Shown here: in pieces, positions 14,640 to 21,321 of the stretch
Layout of the letters: each line of letters opens with the position of its first letter
How positions within the stretch are numbered: the first letter of the stretch is position 1
Source: CAJXWH01 sp964343365
GTDB lineage: Bacteria > Pseudomonadota > Gammaproteobacteria > Arenicellales > UBA868
Assembly (NCBI GenBank): GCA_964343365.1
Contig: CAYFJI010000028.1
Span: 1-21,321 of the forward strand
DNA length: 21,321 bases
Reading direction: 5' to 3'
Program-made: the position numbers and the translations under genes
The notes under the pieces: model-generated
Seen by the model: the letters and a program-made list of their open reading frames with translations, nothing else
The model's database searches: none
What the model was told of the DNA's origin: nothing

Positions 14640-16053
14640 TCTTTCGACATTCCAAGGTAGAGCGAAAAAAGCCTTGCTTGATGATGATTTGCAAAATGCA
14701 ATGAATCGGGCAAAAGGAGGGTTTGTTGGTAAACGGAAGGAAGCAGTTTCATGTTTACCCGAATTCGAAACGTTACGGGATGCTGCAAGTAATATAAAAG
14801 ATCATACCCTGACTCATCTCGATAGCTACCTTGAAATGTATGAAAATAAAGTGTTGGAAAATGGCGGACATGTCCATTGGGCGAGAAATGCGGAAGAAGC
14901 GAGCTCCTTGATCATTGATCTATGTCGAGATGTTGGAGCCAATCTGGTTACTAAAGGAAAGTCCATGGTTTCTGAAGAGATAGAGCTAAATGCAGCTCTG
15001 GAAAAGGCAGGTATAGAAGCTGTAGAGACTGATCTTGGTGAGTATATTGTCCAGCTCGCTGCAGAAAAGCCGAGTCATATTATTGCACCAGCTGTTCACA
15101 AAACACGAGATCAAATAACTGAATTATTTCATACCTATCATAAACGGCTTGGTTACTTGGAGCGAGTATCCGAAAGAAAGGCAATAGTTAATGAAGCGCG
15201 TAGTGTATTAAGAGATCGTTTTTTCAGTGCTGATGTTGGTATTACTGGAGCAAATTTCTTAGTTGCGGAAACTGGGTCCAGCGTGATCGTAACCAATGAA
15301 GGTAATGGTGATTTGACGAGTTGTCTGCCAAAAGTACAGATCGTGTTAGCGGGAATAGAGAAAGTAATACCATCTTTGGAAGATCTCTCCACTATGTTAC
15401 GAGTACTAGCGCGTAGCGCTACTGGTCAGGAAATGACAGCCTACACTAGTTTGTATTCAGGGCCACAGTTTAATAGTCAGTCCGGCGTTAGCACAGAATA
15501 TCATGTGGTACTTTTAGATAATGGACGCTCTGGGATGCTTGGAGGAGACTACAAGTCGATGTTGCGTTGCATCCGATGTGGAGCTTGTTTAAATCACTGC
15601 CCGGTATATACGGCTATAGGAGGTCACGCATATGGTTGGATCTATCCAGGACCCATGGGGTCTGTTTTGACGCCTCTTATGCAAGGGTTTGATTCAAATT
15701 TTGATCTGCCGAATGCTTGTACTTTGAACGGAGCATGTCAAGATGTTTGTCCAGTACGGATTCCCTTACCAGATCTTCTCCGAAAGCATCGTGCTGAACA
15801 GTTTCGAAGAAAATCAGGCACATTGTTCAGCAAGAGTTTTTTTATGATTTGGCGATATTTAGTCCTCCGCCCTCGTCTTTATCAAATTGTTATCAGCCCT
15901 CTCTTATGGTTATTTGCCCGGATAGGAAAAAAGAGCAGCTTCATTAAATACATTCCACTTATGGGGGGATGGACAAGAACTCGCGATTTCCCAGTGCCAG
16001 CTTCTCGCTCGTTTCAAAAACAGTGGCAAGATAAAGTAGGGAACGAAAAATGA
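14629..16053 (+). CDS. lutB: LutB/LldF, ferredoxin-type iron-sulfur subunit of the L-lactate oxidation complex
   Basis: The largest LutABC subunit, 474 residues. The first two thirds form a LUD domain (for example HVHWARNAEEA, KGKSMVSEEIELN, ISGANF-like ITGANFLVAETGSS and VTNEGNGDL), followed by a 4Fe-4S ferredoxin region. The first cluster motif is complete: Cys314, Cys317, Cys320 and Cys324 in CIRCGACLNHCP. The second reads Cys364, Cys370 and Cys374 in CTLNGACQDVCP, with Asn367 where many family members have cysteine. The C-terminus carries a hydrophobic stretch near 400-430, usual for the family. Two adjacent ATGs (14629 and 14632) can serve as start; both overlap the lutA stop, implying coupled translation. 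Its stop overlaps lutC by ATGA. Confidence 0.94.
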   Translation: MMDSLSTFQGRAKKALLDDDLQNAMNRAKGGFVGKRKEAVSCLPEFETLRDAASNIKDHTLTHLDSYLEMYENKVLENGGHVHWARNAEEASSLIIDLCRDVGANLVTKGKSMVSEEIELNAALEKAGIEAVETDLGEYIVQLAAEKPSHIIAPAVHKTRDQITELFHTYHKRLGYLERVSERKAIVNEARSVLRDRFFSADVGITGANFLVAETGSSVIVTNEGNGDLTSCLPKVQIVLAGIEKVIPSLEDLSTMLRVLARSATGQEMTAYTSLYSGPQFNSQSGVSTEYHVVLLDNGRSGMLGGDYKSMLRCIRCGACLNHCPVYTAIGGHAYGWIYPGPMGSVLTPLMQGFDSNFDLPNACTLNGACQDVCPVRIPLPDLLRKHRAEQFRRKSGTLFSKSFFMIWRYLVLRPRLYQIVISPLLWLFARIGKKSSFIKYIPLMGGWTRTRDFPVPASRSFQKQWQDKVGNEK

Positions 16054-16712
16054 ATGAGTCACGAACTGCAATACTTTCGGCAGTTCGCCGTTCCTTAATC
16101 GGAGATAAACCAACATCTTCTGCTTCATTCGCTAGCTTAGAGACTAATTATCCAAAACGACATGTGGCAATTGAAAGTACATCCAATTATGATTTGATGA
16201 CTAAATTTTGCAAAAAACATGAGGCTGTAAAGGGCACATATGAAGTTATAAGCAAAACACCGAACTTGTTGAGCGCGTTAGAAATCTATTTGGATCGTCA
16301 TGATTTGGCCTTTGAATTAGTTTGTGGAAAAGGTCCAATCATCGATAATATCGCCTGGCCTTACGATTGGAAAATCCATAAAAGATTTGCGCAAAAGTGT
16401 GATCGTACGGTAATTAGTGAGGCATTTTTTGCTATCGCAGAAACTGGAAGCTTAGTTTTTGTTGAAAGCAAGGGATCTGTAACCTCTGATCTATTTCTTT
16501 CCGATGATCATATAGTATTGCTCGATCGGGTTAATATTCTTGAGTCTCAGGAACATCTATGGGAGCGTCTTAGGTGTAGTTATAGCCAATGGCCGAAATC
16601 GGTTAATCTGATCACAGGACCTTCTAAGACTGCCGATGTAGAGCAAACTATAGAGTATGGTGCGCATGGTCCGCGGCGTTTGCATGTTATCGTCTACAAT
16701 CTGAATTCATAA
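16050..16712 (+). CDS. lutC: LutC/LldG, LUD-domain subunit of the L-lactate oxidation complex
   Basis: Third subunit of the LutABC complex, 220 residues, with no iron-sulfur motif. The LUD domain is recognised by the FAIAETGSLVFVESKG block near 130-145, DDHIVLLDRVNIL, LITGPSKTADVEQTIEYGAHGPRRLHVIV at the C-terminus, which is the family's standard ending. The N-terminus SRTAILSAVRRSL is the typical LutC beginning. The start ATG overlaps the lutB stop in an ATGA junction, so the three genes form a translationally coupled operon. The 78 bases that follow contain the leader of fabA. Confidence 0.93.
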   Translation: MNESRTAILSAVRRSLIGDKPTSSASFASLETNYPKRHVAIESTSNYDLMTKFCKKHEAVKGTYEVISKTPNLLSALEIYLDRHDLAFELVCGKGPIIDNIAWPYDWKIHKRFAQKCDRTVISEAFFAIAETGSLVFVESKGSVTSDLFLSDDHIVLLDRVNILESQEHLWERLRCSYSQWPKSVNLITGPSKTADVEQTIEYGAHGPRRLHVIVYNLNS

Positions 16713-16777
16713 TCTAGCTGTATAAAACCTATGTATTGACTAAGTGATCAACTGAAATTGAACATAAAATTTTGGTG

Positions 16778-16783
16778 AAGGAG
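16778..16783 (+). promoter_or_regulatory. Ribosome-binding site AAGGAG selecting the TTG start of fabA
   Basis: AAGGAG sits seven bases before a TTG at 16791. With that start, the catalytic residues fall at His70 and Asp84, in the same places as in E. coli FabA, so TTG is well supported. Confidence 0.8.
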
Positions 16784-16790
16784 TAATTTT

Positions 16791-17321
16791 TTGCATAAAA
16801 AAGATTGTTACAGCTACGAAGATTTGGTGGCCTGTGGGCATGGTAATTTATTTGGCCCAGGTAACGCTCAATTGCCTCTGCCCCCCATGTTAATGTTTGA
16901 TCGAATAACCTATGTATCAGAAGATGGAGGCAAATTTGGTAACGGTGAAATTATTGCCGAACTTGATATTAATCCTGAGCTTTGGTTCTTTGAGTGTCAT
17001 TTTGAAAACGATTCAGTTATGCCTGGTTGCTTGGGCCTAGATGCGCTATGGCAGTTGGTAGGCTTTTTTTTGGGGTGGAAAGGTGGTTCGGGACAAGGTC
17101 GAGCATTGGGGGCTGGGGAAATTAAATTTTCCGGACAAATTACACCGAACTGTTCCAAAGTTAGGTATCATGTGTCTGTAAAGAGATTGATCACCCGAAG
17201 ATTATTTATGGGCATAGCTGATGGTCAGGTAGAGGCTGATGGAAAACTTATTTATACGGGGAGAGACCTCCGTGTTGGCTTATTTCAGATTTCACAAACA
17301 ACCTCAAGAATGAAACCATGA
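16791..17321 (+). CDS. fabA: 3-hydroxydecanoyl-ACP dehydratase/isomerase
   Basis: Dehydrates 3-hydroxyacyl-ACP and isomerises trans-2-decenoyl-ACP to cis-3-decenoyl-ACP, the branch point of anaerobic-type unsaturated fatty acid synthesis. The 176-residue hot-dog protein has LPPMLMFDRI, WFFECHFENDSVMPGCLGLD, and GQITPNCSKVRYHV. The catalytic pair is His70 in CHF and Asp84 in GLDALWQ. HFEND replaces the more usual HF(I/K)GDP, but the dyad is intact. The C-terminal half (SGQGRALGAGEIKFSGQ, then GRDLRVGLF) resembles alphaproteobacterial FabA from memory. It starts with TTG after a strong AAGGAG and ends in an ATGA overlap with fabB, so the pair forms an operon, as in Pseudomonas and many alphaproteobacteria. 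Confidence 0.96.
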   Translation: MHKKDCYSYEDLVACGHGNLFGPGNAQLPLPPMLMFDRITYVSEDGGKFGNGEIIAELDINPELWFFECHFENDSVMPGCLGLDALWQLVGFFLGWKGGSGQGRALGAGEIKFSGQITPNCSKVRYHVSVKRLITRRLFMGIADGQVEADGKLIYTGRDLRVGLFQISQTTSRMKP

Positions 17322-18535
17322 AAAGAGTAGTGATTACAGGTCTTGGTATTGTCTCCAGTATCGGTATAGGCAAGGAAGCAGTTTGCGAAGCGTTATATAA
17401 CGGACGGTCAGGTGTGAAATTTAGTCCTGAATATAGAGACCTTAAATTTCGGTCACATGTGCATGGCGCGTTACATATTGATTTGGATACAATTATTGAT
17501 CGGAAAATAAAACGTTTTATGGGCGATTCCGCTTCATATAATTATTTGGCACTTGAAGAAGCTTTGGTAGATGCTAATTTAAACAACGAAATCATCCGTA
17601 GCCCCAGAACTGGTTTAGTAGTGGGCACAGGTGGTGGTTCCCCTGAAAATATTGTTAAGGCGGCAGATTTGTTGCGGTCTAAAGGGATAAGAAGGGTCGG
17701 ACCCTATATGGTCACTCGTACAATGTCTAGTACAAATGCGGCTTGCCTTAGCACCGCTTTTGGGATTCGAGGAATTGCTTATTCGATAAGTTCCGCTTGT
17801 GCAACTAGTGGGCATTGTATTAGCAATGCAGCGGATTTAATTCAACTCGGCAAACAGGATATAGTGTTTGCTGGTGGTGGAGAGGAACTACATTGGGCAA
17901 TGACCATGTTATTTGATGCTATGGGTGCGCTATCGTCCAAATATAATGATAATCCTGAGGTTGCATCTAGAACATATGATGCTGATCGGGATGGGTTTGT
18001 TATTTCTGGTGGGGGTGGTATTTTAGTTGTTGAAGAGCTCGAACATGCTCTAGCGAGAGGAGCCAAAATATATGCTGAGTTAGTTGGCCATGGCTCGACG
18101 TCAGATGGTTATGATATGGTCCAACCATCAGGAGAAGGAGCAGAGCGCTGCATGCAGGAAGCAATCTCGAGCGTAAAACAACCAATTGATTATATAAATA
18201 CTCATGGTACCAGTACTCCGATAGGAGACATAAAGGAACTTGAGGCTATAAGTAAAATATTCGGAAAAAATATACCAAGGATTAGTGCAACCAAGTCAAT
18301 GACCGGGCATGCACTAGGTGCCGCTGGAGTAAACGAGGCAGTCTATTCTCTTTTAATGCTAGATAAAGATTTTATTGCTCCGTCGATTAATATTACAAAG
18401 ATCGATTCTGGTGCAAAGGACTATCCGATCGTCCAAGAAACTATAGATAACGCAAATTTGAATATAGTAATGAGTAACAGTTTCGGATTTGGCGGAACAA
18501 ACTCAAGTCTAGTTTTTCAACGATGGAAAAATTAG
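17318..18535 (+). CDS. fabB: 3-oxoacyl-ACP synthase I (beta-ketoacyl-ACP synthase)
   Basis: Elongates the cis-3-decenoyl-ACP made by FabA and is needed for unsaturated fatty acids. The 405-residue thiolase-fold protein carries the complete Cys-His-His triad with the KAS lysine: Cys161 in SSACATSGHC, His296 in NTHGTSTPIGD, Lys326 in ATKSMTGH and His331. The N-terminus KRVVITGLGIVSSIG and the C-terminal NSFGFGGTNSSLVF are standard. FabB is preferred over FabF because of direct ATGA coupling to fabA, the MTRTMSST-type VTRTMSSTNAACLST segment and the length. It ends 43 bases from convergent ispG; the gap has T-rich DNA but no clear terminator hairpin. Confidence 0.95.
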   Translation: MKRVVITGLGIVSSIGIGKEAVCEALYNGRSGVKFSPEYRDLKFRSHVHGALHIDLDTIIDRKIKRFMGDSASYNYLALEEALVDANLNNEIIRSPRTGLVVGTGGGSPENIVKAADLLRSKGIRRVGPYMVTRTMSSTNAACLSTAFGIRGIAYSISSACATSGHCISNAADLIQLGKQDIVFAGGGEELHWAMTMLFDAMGALSSKYNDNPEVASRTYDADRDGFVISGGGGILVVEELEHALARGAKIYAELVGHGSTSDGYDMVQPSGEGAERCMQEAISSVKQPIDYINTHGTSTPIGDIKELEAISKIFGKNIPRISATKSMTGHALGAAGVNEAVYSLLMLDKDFIAPSINITKIDSGAKDYPIVQETIDNANLNIVMSNSFGFGGTNSSLVFQRWKN

Positions 18536-18578
18536 ATTAGCCTTTTTGCTTACCCTGGAAGTAGTCCGTATTTTTTTA

Positions 18579-19811
18579 TCAATTAATAACTTCTTTTTTT
18601 GTATATTGATTAGTTACGTATTTGTCTAGAATTTTGATGAACTGTTTGGATATATTAGTGCCTTTAAGCGTCACTGTTTTTTGTCCATTTTCATAAACAG
18701 GAGCTACGGGCCGTTCGCCACTGCCTGGGAGGCTAATGCCGATATCAGCATTTTTGCTTTCACCAGGCCCATTGACAACACAGCCCATCACAGCTACGGT
18801 CATTTTTTCTACTCCCTGATATTCTTTTTTCCATACTGGCATATTATTTTGAATATAGTGCTCAATATCTTTTGCTAGTCTTTGAAAGTAATCGCTGCTT
18901 GTTCTTCCACATCCTGGGCACGATACAACTTGAGGTGTAAATGATCTTACACCAACGCTTTGTAAAATTTCTTGTGCTATTCGAACCTCACGGGCTCTAT
19001 CACCATCAGGCTCGGGTGTTAGTGATACACGTATAGTGTCGGCTACTCCCTTTTGGATTAGTATTGCTAGACCTGCGACCGATGAAACAATTCCCTTATC
19101 TCCCATGCCAGCTTCGGTAAGTCCTAAGTGTAAAGGTAGTTTAGTTCGTACCGAAAGTTCTTCGTAAATTTTAATCAAATCAGGTACTGAACTAACCTTG
19201 CAAGAAAGTATGATTTTGTTTTCATCTAAACCTTGTTTTTTTGCAAAGTCTGCGCTCCTTAGAACAGACTCTACCAACGCATATCTTTTAATGTCTTCAA
19301 GTGACCTGGGTATAGGTAGTAATGCGTTCTCATCTAGTAGTTGTGCGAGAAGATCAGGATCCAAAGATCCCCAATTCACACCAATGCGAATAGGTTTATT
19401 GTATCTAAGTGCACATTCGATCATCTGGGAAAATTGTTCGTTATGTTTGCTTCCGCGACCTACATTTCCTGGGTTAATACGATATTTTGAGAGAGTCTTT
19501 GCACAGTCAGGATAATTTTGCAGCAACTTATGACCATTAAAATGGAAATCACCAATCAACGGTACATGACATTTATCACTTTTTAATTTGGCGTAAATCT
19601 CGGGTACTGCTTGTGCGGCCTGGGCTGAATTTACTGCAATTCGTACAAGTTCTGATCCAGCTGTGACTAGTGATTTAATTTGGTTAGTGGTCGCTTCAAC
19701 ATCGGCTGTTTCTGTATTGGTCATAGACTGTACTACTATGGGATGATTTCCGCCAATAGTTACGTTTCCTACGCTAACCGCTACAGTGGAGGCGCGTTGA
19801 ATTGATTTCAT
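18579..19811 (-). CDS. ispG: 4-hydroxy-3-methylbut-2-enyl diphosphate synthase (flavodoxin/ferredoxin)
   Basis: Penultimate enzyme of the MEP isoprenoid pathway, converting methylerythritol cyclodiphosphate to HMBPP with a 4Fe-4S cluster. The 410-residue protein has the N-terminal TIM barrel (IVVQSMTNTETADVEAT, LIGDFHFNG, YRINPGNVG, LHLGLTEAGMG) and a C-terminal cluster domain with Cys298 and Cys301 in SCPGCGRTSSD and Cys344 in GCVVNGPGES, whose Glu is the usual fourth ligand. It is longer than the 372-residue E. coli enzyme; extra residues around GRGSKHNEQF and SLDPDLLAQLLDEN match the long form in Neisseria, Xanthomonas and alphaproteobacteria. No Shine-Dalgarno is seen before the ATG. The thiolase gene lies 169 bases upstream on the same strand, with no sign of coupling. 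Confidence 0.97.
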   Translation of the reverse strand: MKSIQRASTVAVSVGNVTIGGNHPIVVQSMTNTETADVEATTNQIKSLVTAGSELVRIAVNSAQAAQAVPEIYAKLKSDKCHVPLIGDFHFNGHKLLQNYPDCAKTLSKYRINPGNVGRGSKHNEQFSQMIECALRYNKPIRIGVNWGSLDPDLLAQLLDENALLPIPRSLEDIKRYALVESVLRSADFAKKQGLDENKIILSCKVSSVPDLIKIYEELSVRTKLPLHLGLTEAGMGDKGIVSSVAGLAILIQKGVADTIRVSLTPEPDGDRAREVRIAQEILQSVGVRSFTPQVVSCPGCGRTSSDYFQRLAKDIEHYIQNNMPVWKKEYQGVEKMTVAVMGCVVNGPGESKNADIGISLPGSGERPVAPVYENGQKTVTLKGTNISKQFIKILDKYVTNQYTKKEVIN

Positions 19812-19980
19812 GGTTAGTGCGAAAAAATTAAAATTGATATTGAAGCCAAGCTGTAAGTTCCATGATTCTAGCCGCCTATAATTCTGGATTTCATAAAGCT
19901 TTCAGTGCCACTTTTCATTAGAGCGTAGAGATTGGTTGTAGAACATATAGATTATGGTCATATTATTAAAAAAACGGTTT

Positions 19981-21180
19981 TTACTTGAGTCGCTCAAACG
20001 CCATCGCTGTGGCTTCTCCTCCACCGATGCATAACGCCGCTATACCTCGGTACAAGTCATGACGCTCTAATCCATGCAAGAGAGTAACAATAATTCTTGC
20101 ACCAGATGCTCCTATTGGATGGCCTAGCGCACAGGCTCCACCATGTATATTAGTTTTTTCATTGGTAATGCCAAGTTCTTGAATTGCAGCCATTGGTACG
20201 GTAGCAAACGCTTCATTTATTTCGTAAAGATCAGGATCGTTTGGGTTCCAATTAAGTTTTTCCAAAAGATTCTGTATTGCAAAAATTGGAGCTGTCGTAA
20301 ACCAGCGTGGTTCTTGGGAAAATGTTACATGCCCAAGAATCTTTGCTAGAGGTACATGACCTCCTTTTTCGGCATCAGATAGTTTCATCAAAACCAAAGC
20401 GGCTGCGCCATCTGAGATTGAGCTAGCATTTGCTGCTGTAACTGTTCCATCTTTTCGAAAAGCAGGTCGTAGTTGTGGTATTTTTTCAACATTAGCGTTG
20501 AGTGGAACTTCATCAGTATTGATAACCTTATTTTTACCTTTTTCTTTTATGATGACCTTAGAGATTTCATTAGTAAAGGCGCCATTTTCAATAGCTTCCT
20601 TAGCACGGGTTAAAGATTCAATTGCATAATCGTCTTGATCTTCACGCGTAAATCCGTAATGAGATGCACATTGTTCAGCGAATTCTCCCATTAACTTTCC
20701 TCGATCATATGCGTCTTCTAAACCATCAACGAACATGTGATCAAGTACCTCAGAGTGGCCTAATCGATGGCCAACTCGAGCCTTAGGCAAGAGGTAGGGC
20801 GCATTAGTCATACTTTCTTGGCCTCCTGCTATAATAATATTAGCGGCTTCAGAAGCAATCATGTCATGAGCTAACATTACTGCTTTCATCCCCGATCCAC
20901 ACATTTTATTTATGGTAGTACAGCTTGTATGAAGTGATAAGCCTCCACCTAAAGCTGCTTGTCTCGCCGGTGCTTGTCCTTGCCCTGCTGACAAAACACA
21001 ACCCATTATCACTTCGTCTATCAGTTTTGCCTCGATTCCTGATCTTTCTACGGCAGCATTGATAACTGTTGATCCTAGTAGACTTGCTGGAGCATTTGCC
21101 AAGGTACCCTGAAATGCACCTAGTGGTGTTCTTGCTACTCCTGCAATCACGATTGGGTCTTTATGAAATTTATTTTTCAC
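19981..21180 (-). CDS. Acetyl-CoA C-acetyltransferase (biosynthetic-type thiolase)
   Basis: Condenses two acetyl-CoA to acetoacetyl-CoA, or cleaves it, serving polyhydroxybutyrate, ketone or short-chain acyl-CoA metabolism. The 399-residue protein has the nucleophilic Cys94 in NKMCGSGMKA, GGQESMTNAPY, the NEAFA block with its catalytic Asn, HGGACALGHPIGASG with the catalytic His, and the second cysteine in ALCIGGGEATAMAFE. The QESM and NAPYL pattern and length favour AtoB/PhaA over FadA. No phaB, phaC or 3-ketoacid CoA-transferase is visible, so the pathway is not fixed. The start is GTG at 21180, just before the family's IVIAGVARTPLG strand; no ATG or Shine-Dalgarno is seen upstream in frame before a stop. 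A palindrome lies 35-50 bases upstream. Confidence 0.94.
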   Translation of the reverse strand: MKNKFHKDPIVIAGVARTPLGAFQGTLANAPASLLGSTVINAAVERSGIEAKLIDEVIMGCVLSAGQGQAPARQAALGGGLSLHTSCTTINKMCGSGMKAVMLAHDMIASEAANIIIAGGQESMTNAPYLLPKARVGHRLGHSEVLDHMFVDGLEDAYDRGKLMGEFAEQCASHYGFTREDQDDYAIESLTRAKEAIENGAFTNEISKVIIKEKGKNKVINTDEVPLNANVEKIPQLRPAFRKDGTVTAANASSISDGAAALVLMKLSDAEKGGHVPLAKILGHVTFSQEPRWFTTAPIFAIQNLLEKLNWNPNDPDLYEINEAFATVPMAAIQELGITNEKTNIHGGACALGHPIGASGARIIVTLLHGLERHDLYRGIAALCIGGGEATAMAFERLK

Positions 21181-21214
21181 TTTAATATCAAATATTGTCT
21201 GTAGAGATATAGGA

Positions 21215-21230
21215 TTATCACAATTGATAA
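21215..21230. promoter_or_regulatory. 16-bp palindrome upstream of the thiolase gene, possible operator
   Basis: TTATCA and TGATAA form a perfect 6-bp inverted repeat around CAAT, 35-50 bases upstream of the thiolase GTG. The size and place suit a dimeric repressor site near a promoter. It is AT-rich, so chance is possible, and I cannot match it to a known regulator. Confidence 0.35.
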
Positions 21231-21321
21231 AGACCTTAATTTTAAATCAGAGAATAAAAAACCTTACTATTTTAGACTTGGATTACCATAAGTAATTTCG
21301 GCATAGGCAGAATGATTATGA

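Noticed and set aside
18536..18578. Terminator between convergent fabB and ispG
   Set aside because: T-runs are present but no GC-rich hairpin precedes them on either strand.

Overview
The window is an AT-rich, densely packed bacterial chromosome segment with 17 protein genes, one of them cut by the left edge. It has no recognisable mobile element, CRISPR array, tRNA or rRNA. Gene types point to a proteobacterium, most likely a gammaproteobacterium. GlnRS and the class I (AroG-type) DAHP synthase are close to their enterobacterial counterparts, and a Mip/FklB-type FKBP isomerase and a DUF2797 protein are also present. FabA and the long-form IspG look, from memory, more like alpha- or betaproteobacterial versions, so the lineage is left open. 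Start codons are often not ATG: GTG for fhs and the thiolase, TTG for serA, the DUF1015 gene and fabA.

Layout from left to right: glnS (minus strand, 3' end outside the window); a 442-base gap; aroG-type DAHP synthase and sat (ATP sulfurylase), both plus; a small Trm112-like gene on the minus strand; an exported FKBP prolyl isomerase; serA, serC and a DUF1015 gene; fhs (formate-tetrahydrofolate ligase), a corrinoid protein and a methyltetrahydrofolate:corrinoid methyltransferase; a DUF2797 zinc-ribbon-like gene; lutA, lutB and lutC with overlapping joints (L-lactate oxidation complex); fabA and fabB overlapping by ATGA; then convergent ispG and an acetyl-CoA acetyltransferase on the minus strand.

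The most coherent theme is serine and one-carbon metabolism. SerA and SerC convert 3-phosphoglycerate to O-phosphoserine. The usual phosphatase gene serB is absent, and a DUF1015 protein with a conserved DGHHR loop takes the next place. Right after it, Fhs links formate to the tetrahydrofolate pool, and a two-protein corrinoid module moves methyl groups between methyl-THF and cobalamin. No substrate-specific methyl donor or acceptor protein (MttB, MtgB or a homocysteine-binding domain) is encoded here, so the direction and substrate of the module are unknown. LutABC would feed pyruvate from lactate into central metabolism.

The parts best worth a second look are the DUF1015 protein in the serine cluster, the orphan corrinoid module and its oppositely charged protein tails, and an ATP sulfurylase in which the first histidine of the catalytic HxxH motif is tyrosine. 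Nothing looks like a defence island or a transferred element.
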